NCBI GenBank assembly: GCA_024345305.1
Contig: BRON01000001.1
Span: 806,001 to 870,000, forward strand
Length of the DNA: 64,000 bases
Direction: 5' to 3'
Origin: Mrakia gelida
Lineage: Eukaryota > Basidiomycota > Tremellomycetes > Cystofilobasidiales > Mrakiaceae
The notes beneath the pieces were generated by a model. The model worked only from the letters and a program-made list of their open reading frames with translations. It did no database searches and was not told the origin of the DNA. Both the position numbers and the translations under genes were made by a program. Shown here one piece after another: positions 23,950 to 35,509 of the stretch (position 1 is its first letter; each line of letters begins with the position of its first letter).

Positions 23950-25662
23950 ATGGCACCCATTCCCTCGCAAAGAAACTACGAGCGCCCGCTAGGCTGGATC
24001 GTACCCTTCTTCAGCCTCCATGCCTTCGCCTTTGTCTCCCTCCTCGTCCTCCTCGTCACCTTCTCTACAGGGAGAGTCAAGAGAGACCCGACTATCATCA
24101 ACCTCATCGCCGTCTTCATGGCCTTCTCGGGATCCACAGCTCTCATGTGAGTAGAAGGGAGGAGGGATGGGACGAGAGGGGAACAATGATGAAAGGGCTC
24201 GAAACTCTCCGAGGGAGAGATCGACATCGAACGAAGCTCGAAGCTGGAGCTGAAGCTGTTTTTACTCCCTTTCCCAAACTCTTTGTATCGTTTCAGGTTC
24301 ATCTCAGGGAACCTCACGTCTTCGAGGGAGAGGATCTTTGGGTTGTGCTTAGCGAACGGAGCAACCGTCGTTGGAGGGACGCCAGCCGAGGCGACTGCTG
24401 CTTTTGTCGTTGTGTTGCAGGCGAGCTCAACCCCTCCTCCCTCCTTCAACTTCTCCTTCCCTCGACGCTGACCCTTTTTCCATCTTTCGACCATCCACCA
24501 GGTCTTCTTCCGGATCATGTCCGCAAAGGGACATCTCGTTCGAACAGCCGAGTCGAAGGTCACCATCGTCGTTCTCGTCGTGGCTCCCTGGGTCATCTGG
24601 CTCGCCTTCATCGTCGGATCGCTCGTCGTCGGCCTTCAAGATAGGTCGAAGGTATACAGAGCTGTGTTCTACTGCGGAATTGACTCGGACGATCTCACCT
24701 TCGCCACTGCTGTCGTCGCTGCGATCGTTCTCATCGTGAATCTGATCCTCGAATGTTCGTCCCTCCTTCCTCTCTTGCTCAGCCTTCCTTCCTCGTTCCC
24801 TTGACCCTCCACCCTCGAGCAGTCTCACTGACTTTCACTCTCTCTTCTTCCTCTACTCCAGTGGTCGTCGGTATCATCCTCACAAGGCACTTCCTCAGCA
24901 TCCGAAGAGTTCGAAGAGCGTCGACTCCTGGACTTCAGAGCGCGGCGTTGACGTCGGACTCGAAGGGTTCTGCGATGATCCTAGGGGTCAGCGTCGCCCT
25001 CGTGATCAGGCTGGGTCTCTTTGGAATCTGCGTCTTCGCTGCTTTGGTGTAAGTACCCGTGGAAGAAGGAGAGGTCGTCGACGCGTCGAACGAATCACAC
25101 TTGTTTGCCTTCGCGTTCTGACTCTGGAACCTTTTCTTCCCCTTCTCTTTGTTCAGCTGTGCTTTTGCCACCATCTCAGACTTCACCTCACTTGTCGCCG
25201 ACTTCGCGGTCGCGACCATCGCGGTCCTGGCGTTCGTAATCTTCTCTTCTCAAGGTGAGCTCTCGCTCTTTCCCTTTCGCTCCCTTCCCAAACTCTGTTC
25301 TCTCGCTCTTTCTCTCGCTCTCTCTTTCTATGCTCTCCCTCTCTCTCTTTCTAATCCTCAGTCTGACTTCTACCCACTCTTCCTCTCCTCAAATCGACTT
25401 ATCAGCCGACGTCCTCCGAGCCTGGCACCTCCTCCCTCCCTCCTCCCCCTCCACCACCCTCCTCAACTCCCAATCCGACGAAGCCTCCTTCCGCCGTCCA
25501 GGAGCGCTCAATCAAGGCTACCCGATGGAGTACCTCCCTCGGGACCCGGACATCGAGAGCTTAGGAGGAGATCAGGCCGACGGACTAAATCGCTTCGTCT
25601 CGCCGGATTGGGGTGGAGGAGGGAAAAAACTGTCTTCGTCGAGAGTGCAGCAGTTGATGTAG
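23950..25662 (+). CDS. Seven-transmembrane protein, GPCR-like, function unknown
   Basis: Six or so exons joined by short introns give a protein with seven hydrophobic segments and a polar C-terminal tail, the layout of a fungal G-protein-coupled receptor. The helices in order are near P-F-F-S-L-H-A-F-A-F-V, I-N-L-I-A-V-F-M-A-F, A-T-A-A-F-V-V-V-L-Q-V-F-F-R, V-V-L-V-V-A-P-W-V-I-W, A-T-A-V-V-A-A-I-V-L-I-V-N, V-S-V-A-L-V-I-R-L-G-L-F, and F-A-V-A-T-I-A-V-L-A-F-V. The ATG at 23950 precedes a short N-terminus. The tail contains F-R-R-P-G-A-L-N-Q-G and ends at the TAG at 25660-25662. I cannot place it in a named receptor class, and a non-receptor seven-helix protein remains possible. Confidence 0.7.
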
Positions 25663-25949
25663 CAGCGATGGTCACATAGATTATGTAGGTTGTATTAGTA
25701 GTTGGCTCTAGTTTATTAGTATGTAGGACGAAGTTCAATACGAGAGGAGGGAGGGAGCGAAAGCAAAACAAACCGGACGTGCGTGACGAGACGACACGTC
25801 TGCGATCGTTCGAGGAAGTCAAGCTGCTTGCTCACGAGACTTCGTCTGGAGAAAGTAAAGAGGCCCTTGATAGATATAGTCTATTTGATTCTAGGAAATA
25901 CAGTGTTTGAATCATCTCTACGACGGAGGAGAAACGAAGTAAAACGCCG

Positions 25950-27107
25950 CTATCGAATTCGAGTCGATGTCGCGAGTTCTCGACTACCCGCGACCTTCTG
26001 CTCCAGCAGGCGGACCTTGTCCTTCCGAAGAGCTTCAACCTCCTCCCTCAGCCTGGCTACCTCGACATCTGAGAGAAACGGAAGGACGGGGACAAACGAA
26101 AGAACGAAGGTCAGTTCTCGAGAAGAAGTGGTGAATTGAACTCGACGCGACGGACCGACCTTTCAGCTCCGTCTCCCTCTTCAACTCGGCCAGTTTTCCT
26201 TTCCTTCTGCTCCGGAACGCTTTCGCACCTGTAAGCGAGCGCGACCGAACCGTCCGTCAGTTCTTCGTCCTTCATTCCGGAAGTGCAGCGGCCAGGAACA
26301 ACCAGAGAAGCGTGCGTCGACTCACTCTTCCTGTTCGTTTCCCTCCTCCTCTGCTTCCTCCTCTCCTCCTCCGAGTCAGCCCAACTACCCGAGCTTGTCT
26401 CCCCACTACTAATGGCGTCTACACACACTCTCGTCCTCTTGGCGGTGACCTTCTCGCTGTTCGAACAGGGCTGACTCTGATCGGCTCGAATTGACGCGTC
26501 GGGTCGGACCTCCTCCGTTTCGAAGGTCCAGGAGAAGTCGAGGAACTGAAGCGATTGAGGGGAGAGCGAAGAAGGGGGAGAGGTAGAAGGGGGGGAGAAG
26601 TCGAGGGGCTGGGAGAAGATGCTGAAGTCGAGCTGGGTGTCGTCGGAGATGTGTGGATGAAGAGGAGGCCGCGAGAACTCTTGCGCGAGGGATTCTGTGT
26701 CAAAGAGTGAGGGAGATGGAGGGGAGGTCAGGCTTCATAGATCTTCTTGACGAGTTCGAGACTTGGGTTGTTTGACGGGAGGCTGAGCTATCAGGGAACG
26801 ATTCGAACTTACGAGCTGCGAGCGGACGCGTCGAACAGACCCATCCCGACTCCTCACCTCCCTTCCCTTCCCCTTGGTCAACCAACCAGCTGCTTCCGAA
26901 GTGGAACCCGTTGAGGTCCATAGCTGGGTGAAAAAGTTGGGGTGAGAGGTTGAAGAAAGGGAGGGTATCGTCCGGCGGAATGGAAGAAGAGGAGGCCGTC
27001 GAATCGGAGAGGTAGTCGAAAGAAGTCAACCATTCGGGGGACGACGTCGTTCCGAGGAGCTCGTCTGCGTTGGCGAGGAAGTAGGACAGTGGAGGGGGAG
27101 ATCGCAT
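25950..27107 (-). CDS. bZIP transcription factor
   Basis: Four exons (27107-26813, 26694-26326, 26228-26160, 26068-25950) sum to 852 nt and 283 residues. The N-terminal half is acidic and Ser/Pro-rich with F-D-Y-L-S-D and L-D-F-S-I-F segments, which would suit an activation domain. The basic region reads R-R-R-E-T-N-R-K-S-A-K-A-F-R-S-R-R-K and fits the bZIP signature N-x2-(S/A)2-x-A-x-R-x-R exactly, with one intron splitting it. A short leucine zipper follows (L-A-E-L-K-R-E, V-A-R-L-R-E-E-V-E-A-L-R-K-D-K-V-R-L-L). Expected role: nuclear DNA binding as a dimer. An upstream GTGAGT near 27214 suggests a spliced leader. Confidence 0.87.
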
Positions 27108-27243
27108 CTTTCGCAGGGCTGAGGGTGAAGAGAAAGACCAGAAAGAGAAAGTGTTGGTTCGAAGCAGAACGACGACGCGGTCTGCGAAAGGATCGCACCA
27201 AAGTGCTGGGACTCACATGAAAGATCAATGACGATGCAGTGCT

Positions 27244-28120
27244 CTACCCCGCATCCCCAAAAGAGAGGTCAAAGTAGTCAGCAGTCTCAGGAGAAACGAA
27301 TGCGACGTGGTCGGAGTGGACGAGGCGGGAAAGGGACGAGGGGAAGTTCTCGTCGAAGCTGACGGTCGACCTGAAACGGGATATGATCGGCTATAAGAAG
27401 GTCAGTCAGAGAACACCATGCGATATCTCTTCATACCCCACATAAAGAGCAAGGGCTCGACCTGCAGATCTGTAGATCTGTCAGTCGAACACTTCGCCCG
27501 TTGCGTCGCGATTCTGCAAACTCTTCGCCTTCCCACGAATCAGGATGATGTAAGAGATAGAGGAGAGCTTGAGCGAGGACGTTCTCCTCGTCTCCTATTC
27601 CTGCAGGACTTTGAGAGGTGATGAAAAAGGGGAGTGAAGTTGAAAGGAAGGAGGAGTCGAGCTCACCTCTTTCGACTTTGGCCTTCCTTCTCCGTCGCTC
27701 TCGCTCCCACGGTCGCTGATGACTCCCGAGCCCTCGGAGATCCAAATACAGAGTCGCGCATACTAGTTGGAGCTGCTCGAAATCGAGCTTGGTGGCGCTG
27801 AGATGGGATGGGGAGAAGAGAGAGAAGCGAGAAGTGACTGGGGAGAGGACGAGGAAGTGAAGATGGGATGGCGAGGAGAGGTTTGCAGGGCTCGAAAGGC
27901 AGAACGAAGTTGATTCGAAGATGGGGGGTGGGGAGTTGATAGCTTCTTGCTCTCCTGCTAAGCCGACGAGGAGGCTAAGTGGGTGAGATAGGAGGGTTGG
28001 GAGCGCGTCGACGTCGAGGGAGGAGGAGGGGCAGAAGTGTTGAGCTCGACAATTCGGACAGGACGTCTGGTCGTCCAGTCTGTTCGATGACTCTTCGCTC
28101 TCTCCGTCCGAGTGTTCCAT
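27244..28120 (-). CDS. Unrecognised protein with an N-terminal C-x2-C motif
   Basis: I do not recognise the family. Exon 1 starts at the ATG at 28120 (M-E-H-S-D-G-E-S-E-E) and carries T-S-C-P-N-C-R-A-Q-H-F-C, a possible zinc ligand set. It ends in a basic patch E-R-E-R-R-R-R-K-A-K. Exon 2 (I-G-D-E-E-N-V-L-A-Q-A-L-L-Y-L-L) contains C-R-S-S-P-C-S-L-C. A short intron leads to the last exon (S-T-V-S-F-D-E-N-F-P-S-S-L and P-E-T-A-D-Y-F-D-L-S-F), which stops at the TAG at 27246-27244. Only about 135 bp separate this stop from the bZIP start on the same strand. A zinc-stabilised adaptor is conceivable, but this is speculation. Confidence 0.6.
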
Positions 28121-28717
28121 AGTAATTTACTGGCGACTCACCTGGATCCGATCCTAAGCCGAAAGTGTAAGGCCAGGTAAGGACTCTTTTCGGAGGGCCA
28201 CGAAGAGGGTTTGAACACGCCCTCCTTCCTAACGCGTCTGAGTGAGACAACGAGCTGAGCTTTCACCTTCACCTTCAACGACCATCATCCCTCCCCTTCC
28301 AATCCCTTCAACTCTCAGCACAGTTTCAGCAGCATAACATCTCGCATTCGTAGATCTCACTCTTCGTCGAGGTCAGTCGTCTCTACGAGCAGGCTCTGGA
28401 GGAGGTGCAAGAAGGAGGAGATGGCCGAAACAAGCTCGCGAAGTCTGACCTCTCACACTCGTTTGACTCTTCCAGATCTCGTCCCATATCCTCAGCAGCT
28501 GATACAGCGTTAGGAAAGAGTTCCTTTCCTCTCTGGTACCCTTCCGTCAACTGTCAGTCCCTTTTTGACTCTCTAGAACCTCACGTTCGTTTAAAAGGAA
28601 GGGAGGGAGGGAGGAGGGAGCAGAGTTGAGCTTGGTCGATTCTCCACTCCCTTGTTCGTGCGCGGGCGGAAGTTAACGTCTATCTCGCTCTTCTCTGCCT
28701 TCCATGTTCCACTCTAG
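28121..28717. other. Divergent intergenic region
   Basis: About 600 bp between the cysteine-containing gene (minus, start 28120) and the GT90 gene (plus, start 28718). It contains a CTCTAG acceptor-like sequence directly before the GT90 ATG, so a spliced leader is possible. I see no coding frame I would defend. Confidence 0.45.
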
Positions 28718-31700
28718 ATGTCCATCCTGCCTTCCCAGTATGAAGGAGCGCCTACGAAACCCCGACAGCGAATGGCCATCGCTCGCTCGCTCTCTCCCAT
28801 CATGAAACCCGGATTCGTTCGATCCAACTCCTCCTCCTCCATCAAAGCTACTGCAACCTCCCCAGTCTCCCTCGCACCTCCCGAAGAATCAGACCACCCT
28901 TCCCTCTTCCGACCCGGAACTCCCTTTTCCCCATCCTCCTCGGACTCGTTCAACCCAGACCTCCAGGCCATCGACATCGACGAAGTTTCGCCTCCCAGTC
29001 CGGATCGAGTCCCCAAGGTCATCCCATACGTCCCTTCCAAGGGAACGCGTCGACGGAGTAACACCGTCGAGACTGGAGGTCGAGGAGGTTGGAACGGATG
29101 GAAGGAGAGGCAGTGGAAGGTTTTGTCGAAGCGAGGGTGGACGAAAGCGGCAATCGCTTGGAGGTTGGGAGCTCTGTTCTTGCTCGGACTCTTCTTCCTC
29201 AGTGGGAGGATCAAGAAGAGCTGGGAGGACGCCGAGGCTGCTGCTCTTCAACAAGGGAAGGATGGCTCCCCCAAGCTTGTCGTTCCTTTGCACGAGCAGA
29301 GGTGGGCTGCGAAGGAGGAGGAGGTCGTACCAGAGCAGCTCCTCGACCACGAGTTCTCGCCGGATGGATTCTTGAGGAGCTCGCTGAGCTTGACGCAGAG
29401 GCATCCTATCTGGGAGTTGATCGACCAGGTACGTAGGAACTACCTCTAAGTGTGGTATCTCGAGCTTAGCTGATCATGTTTGCCTTTGGTTTGAACGAAA
29501 TCAGGCCACCGAACAGTACGATCTCCTCGTTCAGTCGCAAGCCCTTTCGGTGAGCTCGATCCGTTCTCTCGACGCTCCTTCACTCTTTCTTACCCATCTC
29601 TGCCATCTTCTACAACAGCTCGGAAATTTTGTCGACCACTACAAGAAGCTCAACGGCCGCAAGCCTCCCCTCAGTTCGTCTTCCCTCGTTTCACCTCCTC
29701 GAGCGCGTCGCCGTTCTCGATCTGACCTCGATCTTCCCTCTTTCGCTCAGACTTCAACCTTCTGTACGTTCTCTCGTATTTCGCGGCCCTCTCCTCAAGG
29801 AACTGAACCTCCTCCCGTCTCTCAAAACCTATCGCTGATCCCCTCTCGCTCTCTCTTTTCCAGCTACCCTCACCTCCTCGCCGCTCGACCTTACTCTCCC
29901 CTCCCCTCGCCCTCCTCCCTTCACATGTACACCTCCATCACCCCTTACCAGATCCACGAGCGTCAACTCAACTCGGAAGCCTTCTACGAGCTCAACCCCG
30001 ATCACGACCCTCCTACTCCCGACGAGGACTCAGGTCGATTCGTCTTGGTCGTCGAGAACGGAGAGATCAAGATCGAGTGGCCCTGGAACCCGACGTCTAA
30101 CGGAGTTGAGCTGGAGGGAGACGATGCTGGACTCAAAGAGAGGCTTCAGGAGTGGATGAGGCAGCCAGATTGGAAGGGAAAGATGTGAGTCGCGTCGAGT
30201 CGAGAGTTGAACGTTGACGTTGAGCTGAAACGAACGAAGCTGACCTTTCTCGCCCTCGCTTTTCGATCACAGTGGAGACTTGAGGCTCACCGTCAGCTTG
30301 GTGAGTTAGATATACTTCGCCTCTTGTCACTTCGACCTCGTTGCTGATCCTCCTCGCTCTTTCGTTCCCATCTCGCAGGACGAGCACAACCCTCAGCTCA
30401 TCCCATTCGCCTACGCCGAAGCTGCCAAACGACGAGCTCTCAAGAACCACTGTCAGTCCACGAACACTCTTCAGCTTCACGTCCATACCCCAAACTGACT
30501 TGAGTCGCATTTCCTCTCGCTCTTCAGTCGAAATGGATCAAGGCGAGCTTCGACAGGCCGATCACGACTGGACTCTCGGGTGCGATCCCACCTCTGCCTT
30601 CGCTAGGAAGACCGCTGGAGGGTTCGGACTTCGAATGAGGAACCGAGCTGGAGCTTGTGAGCATTTCTCTCTACCGCTCTCTCTCTCCCACTAACCTTCG
30701 CCCTCGCTAACGGACCGAACCTCTCCTCTTCGCGTTTGATCAGTCTCTCCCCACTTCGTTCACAACCCCGTCGCCGCGACCGATATCTGCCAACACCCAG
30801 CTCTCAAACCTCTCTCGGACATCATGGCCAGCTACCCTCAACCTCTCGAAGTCGACACTCGTCCCATCCCTCAACTCACCATGCGAGCTGGACTCGGGAA
30901 GCTCGGTGCCGACATCGTCTCGCTCGGAATCGGGTTCGAATCGACCAAGACCTCGAGCGAGGTCCCTTGGGCTTCGAAGACTGGACTTGCTGCTTTCTGG
31001 GTGAGTTCCACTTCGCACTTCTACCCACCTCTCCGACCTTCGACCCAACTGACTCCTTTCCTTGCGTGATCGTTCCCTCTCGCAGCGAGGACCTCCCCCA
31101 CCCTTCCACCCTCCTCTCACCCCTCACGTCGCCCACCGCCTCTCCACCGCCTTCCGAGTCGCTCTCCTCGACACCACCCCTATCGATACCCACTCCTTCC
31201 CTCTCACCCTCCTCGCTCCCGTCAACAAGCTCGCTCTCGCCACTGGAGGATCGATGCCCAAGAAGGGACGAGGAGGAGTTTCGGAGGGGTTCTCGTTCGA
31301 TCCCAAGGAGAGGATCAGCATGGAGGTTTGGGAGGGGAAGGATTACCTGGATGTGGCGTTTGAGACGGAGAATGAGGAGGATAGGCTCGGGTGTAAAGGG
31401 ATGAACGGGTGTGATTATTTGGTGAGTACGAGCCAAGCGAGGGAGCGAAGACGCGTCGACATCGGGTTTGTCGTTCGAGCTCGCGAAGCTGACCTCGTTG
31501 CCGTTCTGTTCTCTCAGGCCACCCGAGTCAACTTCGACAACTCCAACAAGGATGCTTCGTTCCAGAAATACGTCCTCGTCTTCGATGGAGATGATCCCAC
31601 CGCTGCTTTCGAGTCTGGATCGTGAGTTATCGTCGTCGTTCTTCTTGCATCCTCTTTCTCTTTCTCTCGCCTTTCTCGCCGTCGGAACCAACCCCACTAA

Positions 31701-32012
31701 CTCCTCTCTCCTCTTTTCTACAGTCTCGTCCTCCACTCCTCCCCCCTCGGCATCTCAGCCTGGCAAACCAAAGCCATCCCCTGGCACGACTACATCCCCG
31801 TTTCACCCGACTTCTCCGACCTGCCTTCCATCCTCCACTTCCTTCGAGCGAACGACGATCAGGCTGAGAGGATCGCGAGCAACGGACAGGCGTTCGGGAG
31901 GAAGGTGCTGACGAGGGAGGCCGGGATGGTTGCCGTGGCCGGGGAGTTGTTGGAGTGGGCGAGGGTTTGGAGCGTTGGGAGGAGTGAGATGGATTATGTG
32001 GGACATCAGTAG
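28718..32012 (+). CDS. GT90 (CAP10-type) glycosyltransferase
   Basis: Type II membrane glycosyltransferase of the CAP10/GT90 family, which in basidiomycetes adds xylosyl or related sugars to capsule and wall glycans in the Golgi. The cytosolic N-terminus is Ser/Pro-rich and basic, followed by one membrane anchor (L-G-A-L-F-L-L-G-L-F-F-L-S-G). After short exons, the lumenal part has V-D-H-Y-K-K-L-N-G-R-K-P-P (family N-terminal signature), a D-W-T-L-G-C-D segment, and an ending typical of GT90: F-L-R-A-N-D-D-Q-A-E-R-I-A-S-N-G. About eleven exons use GTGAGT or GTACGT donors, several with CTGAC branch sites. The stop is the TAG at 32010-32012. The family is firm from the C-terminal signature; the donor sugar is not readable. 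Confidence 0.85.
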
Positions 32013-32337
32013 AGAAGTGAGGAGGTGGCGGGTGGTGGTAGTATTTATCTGTTTGCTTCTATTTTGTGTGGCTCTATTTATTCTTGTGTCTGCTAGACTG
32101 AGAGGCGGAGGGAAAGCGAGAGACGAGCGAACGCGTCGTTCGGTTGTTTCGCAGCTTCTTCCACCTCAGAGAACTCTCGAACATCGAATGTATACTCCTT
32201 GGATGAACTCAGTTTTCACCGAGCACGAAGGTTTTCTTCCTTCTCCCGGAAGGCTACTAACCCCCACTGCGCTCTCCCTCTCCACCCTCCACGAGGGCCG
32301 ACCGCTGCTCCCTCTCTTCTCTCCACCAACGACGACC

Positions 32338-35300
32338 ATGTCCTCCTCCCTTCCGAACCCACTTCCTGCCCCTCCCTCTCCTACTTCGGATCAAGGTCCT
32401 CTCAACTTCAAAGTCACTCATCCTAACCAGAAAGTCAGTCTTTCTCCTCTTCGCTCTCGCTCGACCTGTTTCGTTTCACCCTTCGCCACCTCCTCCCTCC
32501 CTCCCTTCCCATCTCCCCAACCACTGACTCCTTTTTCGCTCGTTCCTCCCTCTCAGCTCGCCCGTCGCCTCCGTTTCCCCTCCCCTCCTTCCTACTCGAC
32601 TCTCAGCTCCAAGATCGTCTCCCTCTGGGGTTCTGCAGCCGTCCTCTCAGGCTCGGTCCTCCACCTCAGCTACCTCGACAAGGACGGCGATCGAATCCTT
32701 CTTTCTTCGGAGGAGGAGCTGCAGGCTTTCTATGGAGAGTGGAGGGAGAGCAAGGATGGGGAGGTGGTTAAGATGAGGGTTGTGGTGGAGGGAGGAGGAG
32801 GAGGGAAGAAGGATAAGAAGGAGGAGAGGGGAGAGGTCAAGGTGGAGAAGGGAATGGCGACCGGGGAAGATAAGAAGGAGGAGAACGTGAGTTCTTCTTC
32901 TTCTTCTTCTATTGAGAGAGACCGAGAGCTCATGTATACTAATCTCGTCGCCCTCTATTTTCCTCCTATTTCGTCAGCTGAACATCGAGAACAACGGCCT
33001 CCAACCCACCGGCGAGCCTCCCTTCTACTCCACCATCAACCAGCTCCGCCAGGACGACGTCAATCTTTCCGCCATGCTCGTCTCCGCTTTCGCTCGAGCC
33101 GAAGCTCAAGAGGTCGAGGAGAGCGACTCGTCCATGCCGGATCTGCTTCCTGTTTCGGGTGGAGGGAGGAAGAGGGTGGTCAAGAAGGTGAGTTTCCGTC
33201 GAGTCGGTCGTTTCGTGTTGTCTCGTGTTTCTCGCCGTCTCTCTTCTCGTCTTCTCACTCGAGCTTGAACGCTGACGTGTATTCTTCCTTTTCCTCCCTC
33301 GCTTCAGACCCAGCAGCAGATCGAGGCTGCTCTCAAAGCTAAAGCCAGGAGCGACTCCGACTCCGACTTCATGCCTCAACTCGTCGCCATCCCCAAGAAG
33401 GGCGGGCAGAAAGCAGCAGCAACATCGACCCCAGCTCCCGTCGTCAAGAAGGCTCCCGTTGTCGCTCCAGCAGCTCCTCCCACTCCAGCAACTCCTCTCG
33501 TCGCTCCCACTCCCACACCCGTCGCCGCTACTCCTCCCTCCCTCCTCGCCGACCTCACGGAAGCCTTCATCCAGTTCACCACCTCGCCAGCCTTCACTTC
33601 TATCCTCGATCGAGTCGCCCAAGGAGCCTACTCCCCCTCTTCCGGCGTCGCCGTTGTCGAGAACAAGAACAAGAAGGACGAACAAACCGACCTCCTCATC
33701 GCGGCTCGACTCAGGGAGTTCACCCAGAGGGAGATCGCTCGAGCTGTCGCCTTCCCCGACTCGTCGTCCACTCTTCAACAAGGAGCCGCCAATCCTCCAA
33801 TCGTCCAGCCCATCGGAACGAAGCCTGCAGCCTCCTCCTCGTCGTCGTGGTCGCCCTTCCAGCAACAACAACCCGGTCGCGTCAACCTCAACCTCGACGA
33901 GCTTCTCGGAGGAGTAGGAGGCGATTTCGGCTACACCTCTGACCACGAAGAACGAGCTCCTGGATACCACTACGGAGATCCCGATCCTGATCCCGAGCCG
34001 GTCTCGTTCGAGGAGAGGAGGGTCAACGAGACGACGACCACCCAACTTCAGCCTCGAGTCGCGTCGGCGTACTCGGGAGGAGAGGATGGGAAGTTCGGCG
34101 GACGATCCATCGTCGGAGGAGGAGGAGGCTCACCCGTTGGTGTTGGAGGAATCGGGCGAGGAGGAGGGTTCGCGAGGTTCTCGAACGGAGCAGGAGGAGG
34201 AGCGACGTCGACGGGACAGGAGCATCTCCCTCCTCACCAACAGTCGAGCGTCTTCCGTCCTCCTTCCACCTCGTACCTCGGGATGCCAGGACAGGAGCAC
34301 ATCCCTCTTCATCAGCAGTCGAGCGGACCTCCCGTCCGACTCCCTTCTCAGTTCGGTCAGCTGCTACAGCAGCAGCAGTCGAGCTCCTCGTCGAACACTC
34401 CCTCGACTCGAGAAGGATCCCTCGTTTGGGTCGAGTCTCCCAACGCTCCCCTCGTCGACGTCTCCCCCGACTCCGAATCCGACTCGGACGGTCCTCCTCT
34501 CCTCGTCGGAGTCCCAGCCAAATCCTCTCAAACGTCGTCGAAGAAGAAGAAGACGGTCGTCCTCGCGATGGACTCGGACTCGGACTCGGATTCGGACGCG
34601 AGCGGTCCTCCTGCCCTCGTCGCCAGCAACACCGACCCTCGCGTCGTCAAAGGCAGCAAGAAGATCCAACCTCCCTCCTCATCGCCTACGACCAACCTCC
34701 CTCCTCCCCCTCCCACCGCCACCACTGCTCCTCCTCCTCGAGCTGGAAACAGGTTCTCTCCCCCTCCAGGTCCTCCTCCCCTCTTCGCTGGCTTCCCTTC
34801 CTCCTTCTCGGCTGGCCCCCAAACCTCCAACTACAACCCTCCCAAGGGAACCTACCCCGTCACCGATCCCAACACCATCTACTCTCCCACCGGCGTCTAC
34901 ACCAACATCCCCGACTACCAGTACCCGACTTTTCCACCCTCGGACGTTCTCTACCCTTTCGACAACAGCAACAACAACGCGACTCGAGGATCTTTCAACA
35001 CCAGCGCCCTCCTCACTCCTACCCACCCTTTCACTTCTCCTGCTCGAACTGCCACCTACGTCTTCAGATCCACCACGGAGGGAGGACCTCGCAAGTGGAT
35101 CCCCTGCGACGACAACGACGACCTTCCTCACCCAACTCAGCAAGAACAACAACCCAATCCTGGCCTCTTCGGCTCCGCTCCCGTCCACTACATCCACTCT
35201 TCCGATTTCGCCTGCGCCAGCGAGCCAGCTCCTCCCCCAAGACGACGCGTCGACCCAACCACCACCCTCTACAGGACCTTCGGGGACACTCGATCGAGCG

Positions 35301-35509
35301 CGAGGAGCGAGCTCGCTAGAGCCAGGGAGGAGGCGAGGTACGGGAGGTGTGCTGGGAAACTCAAGGAGATGGGGTTCGAGGAAGTCAAGTTTGGGGAGGC
35401 GTTGAGGGACGCGTTGGCTGCGAGTGCGATCAGGGAGAAGAGTGAGGAGGAGATTGTGGTGGAGGTGGTTAGGGAGTTGATTGGGGTGGGGGCGGCGGAG
35501 GAGGAGTAG
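32338..35509 (+). CDS. PB1-domain protein with a C-terminal UBA-like segment
   Basis: Four exons (32338-32433, 32557-32886, 32978-33187, 33308-35509) sum to 2838 nt and 945 residues. The first two encode a PB1 domain: L-N-F-K-V-T-H-P with a basic R-R-L-R face, and the acidic OPCA-like stretch Y-L-D-K-D-G-D-R-I-L-L-S-S-E-E-E-L. The middle is long, disordered and Pro/Gln/Ser-rich, with repeated D-S-D-S-D-S-D acidic runs and two G-Q-E-H-I/L-P-x-H-Q-Q-S-S repeats. The C-terminus has K-L-K-E-M-G-F-E-E-V-K-F followed by helices, like a UBA domain. PB1 plus UBA is the arrangement of the p62/NBR1 autophagy receptors, but I see no ZZ or FW domain. A scaffold in ubiquitin-linked signalling or selective autophagy is a reasonable inference only. 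Confidence 0.75.

Noticed and set aside
28140..28230. GGGTTTGAACACGCCC, a weak B-box-like sequence
   Set aside because: No matching A-box or cloverleaf can be drawn.
34086..35405. Long alternative plus-strand frame (439 codons) over the PB1 gene's last exon
   Set aside because: It is a shadow frame of biased codons; the PB1 frame carries the domain-like ends and is longer.
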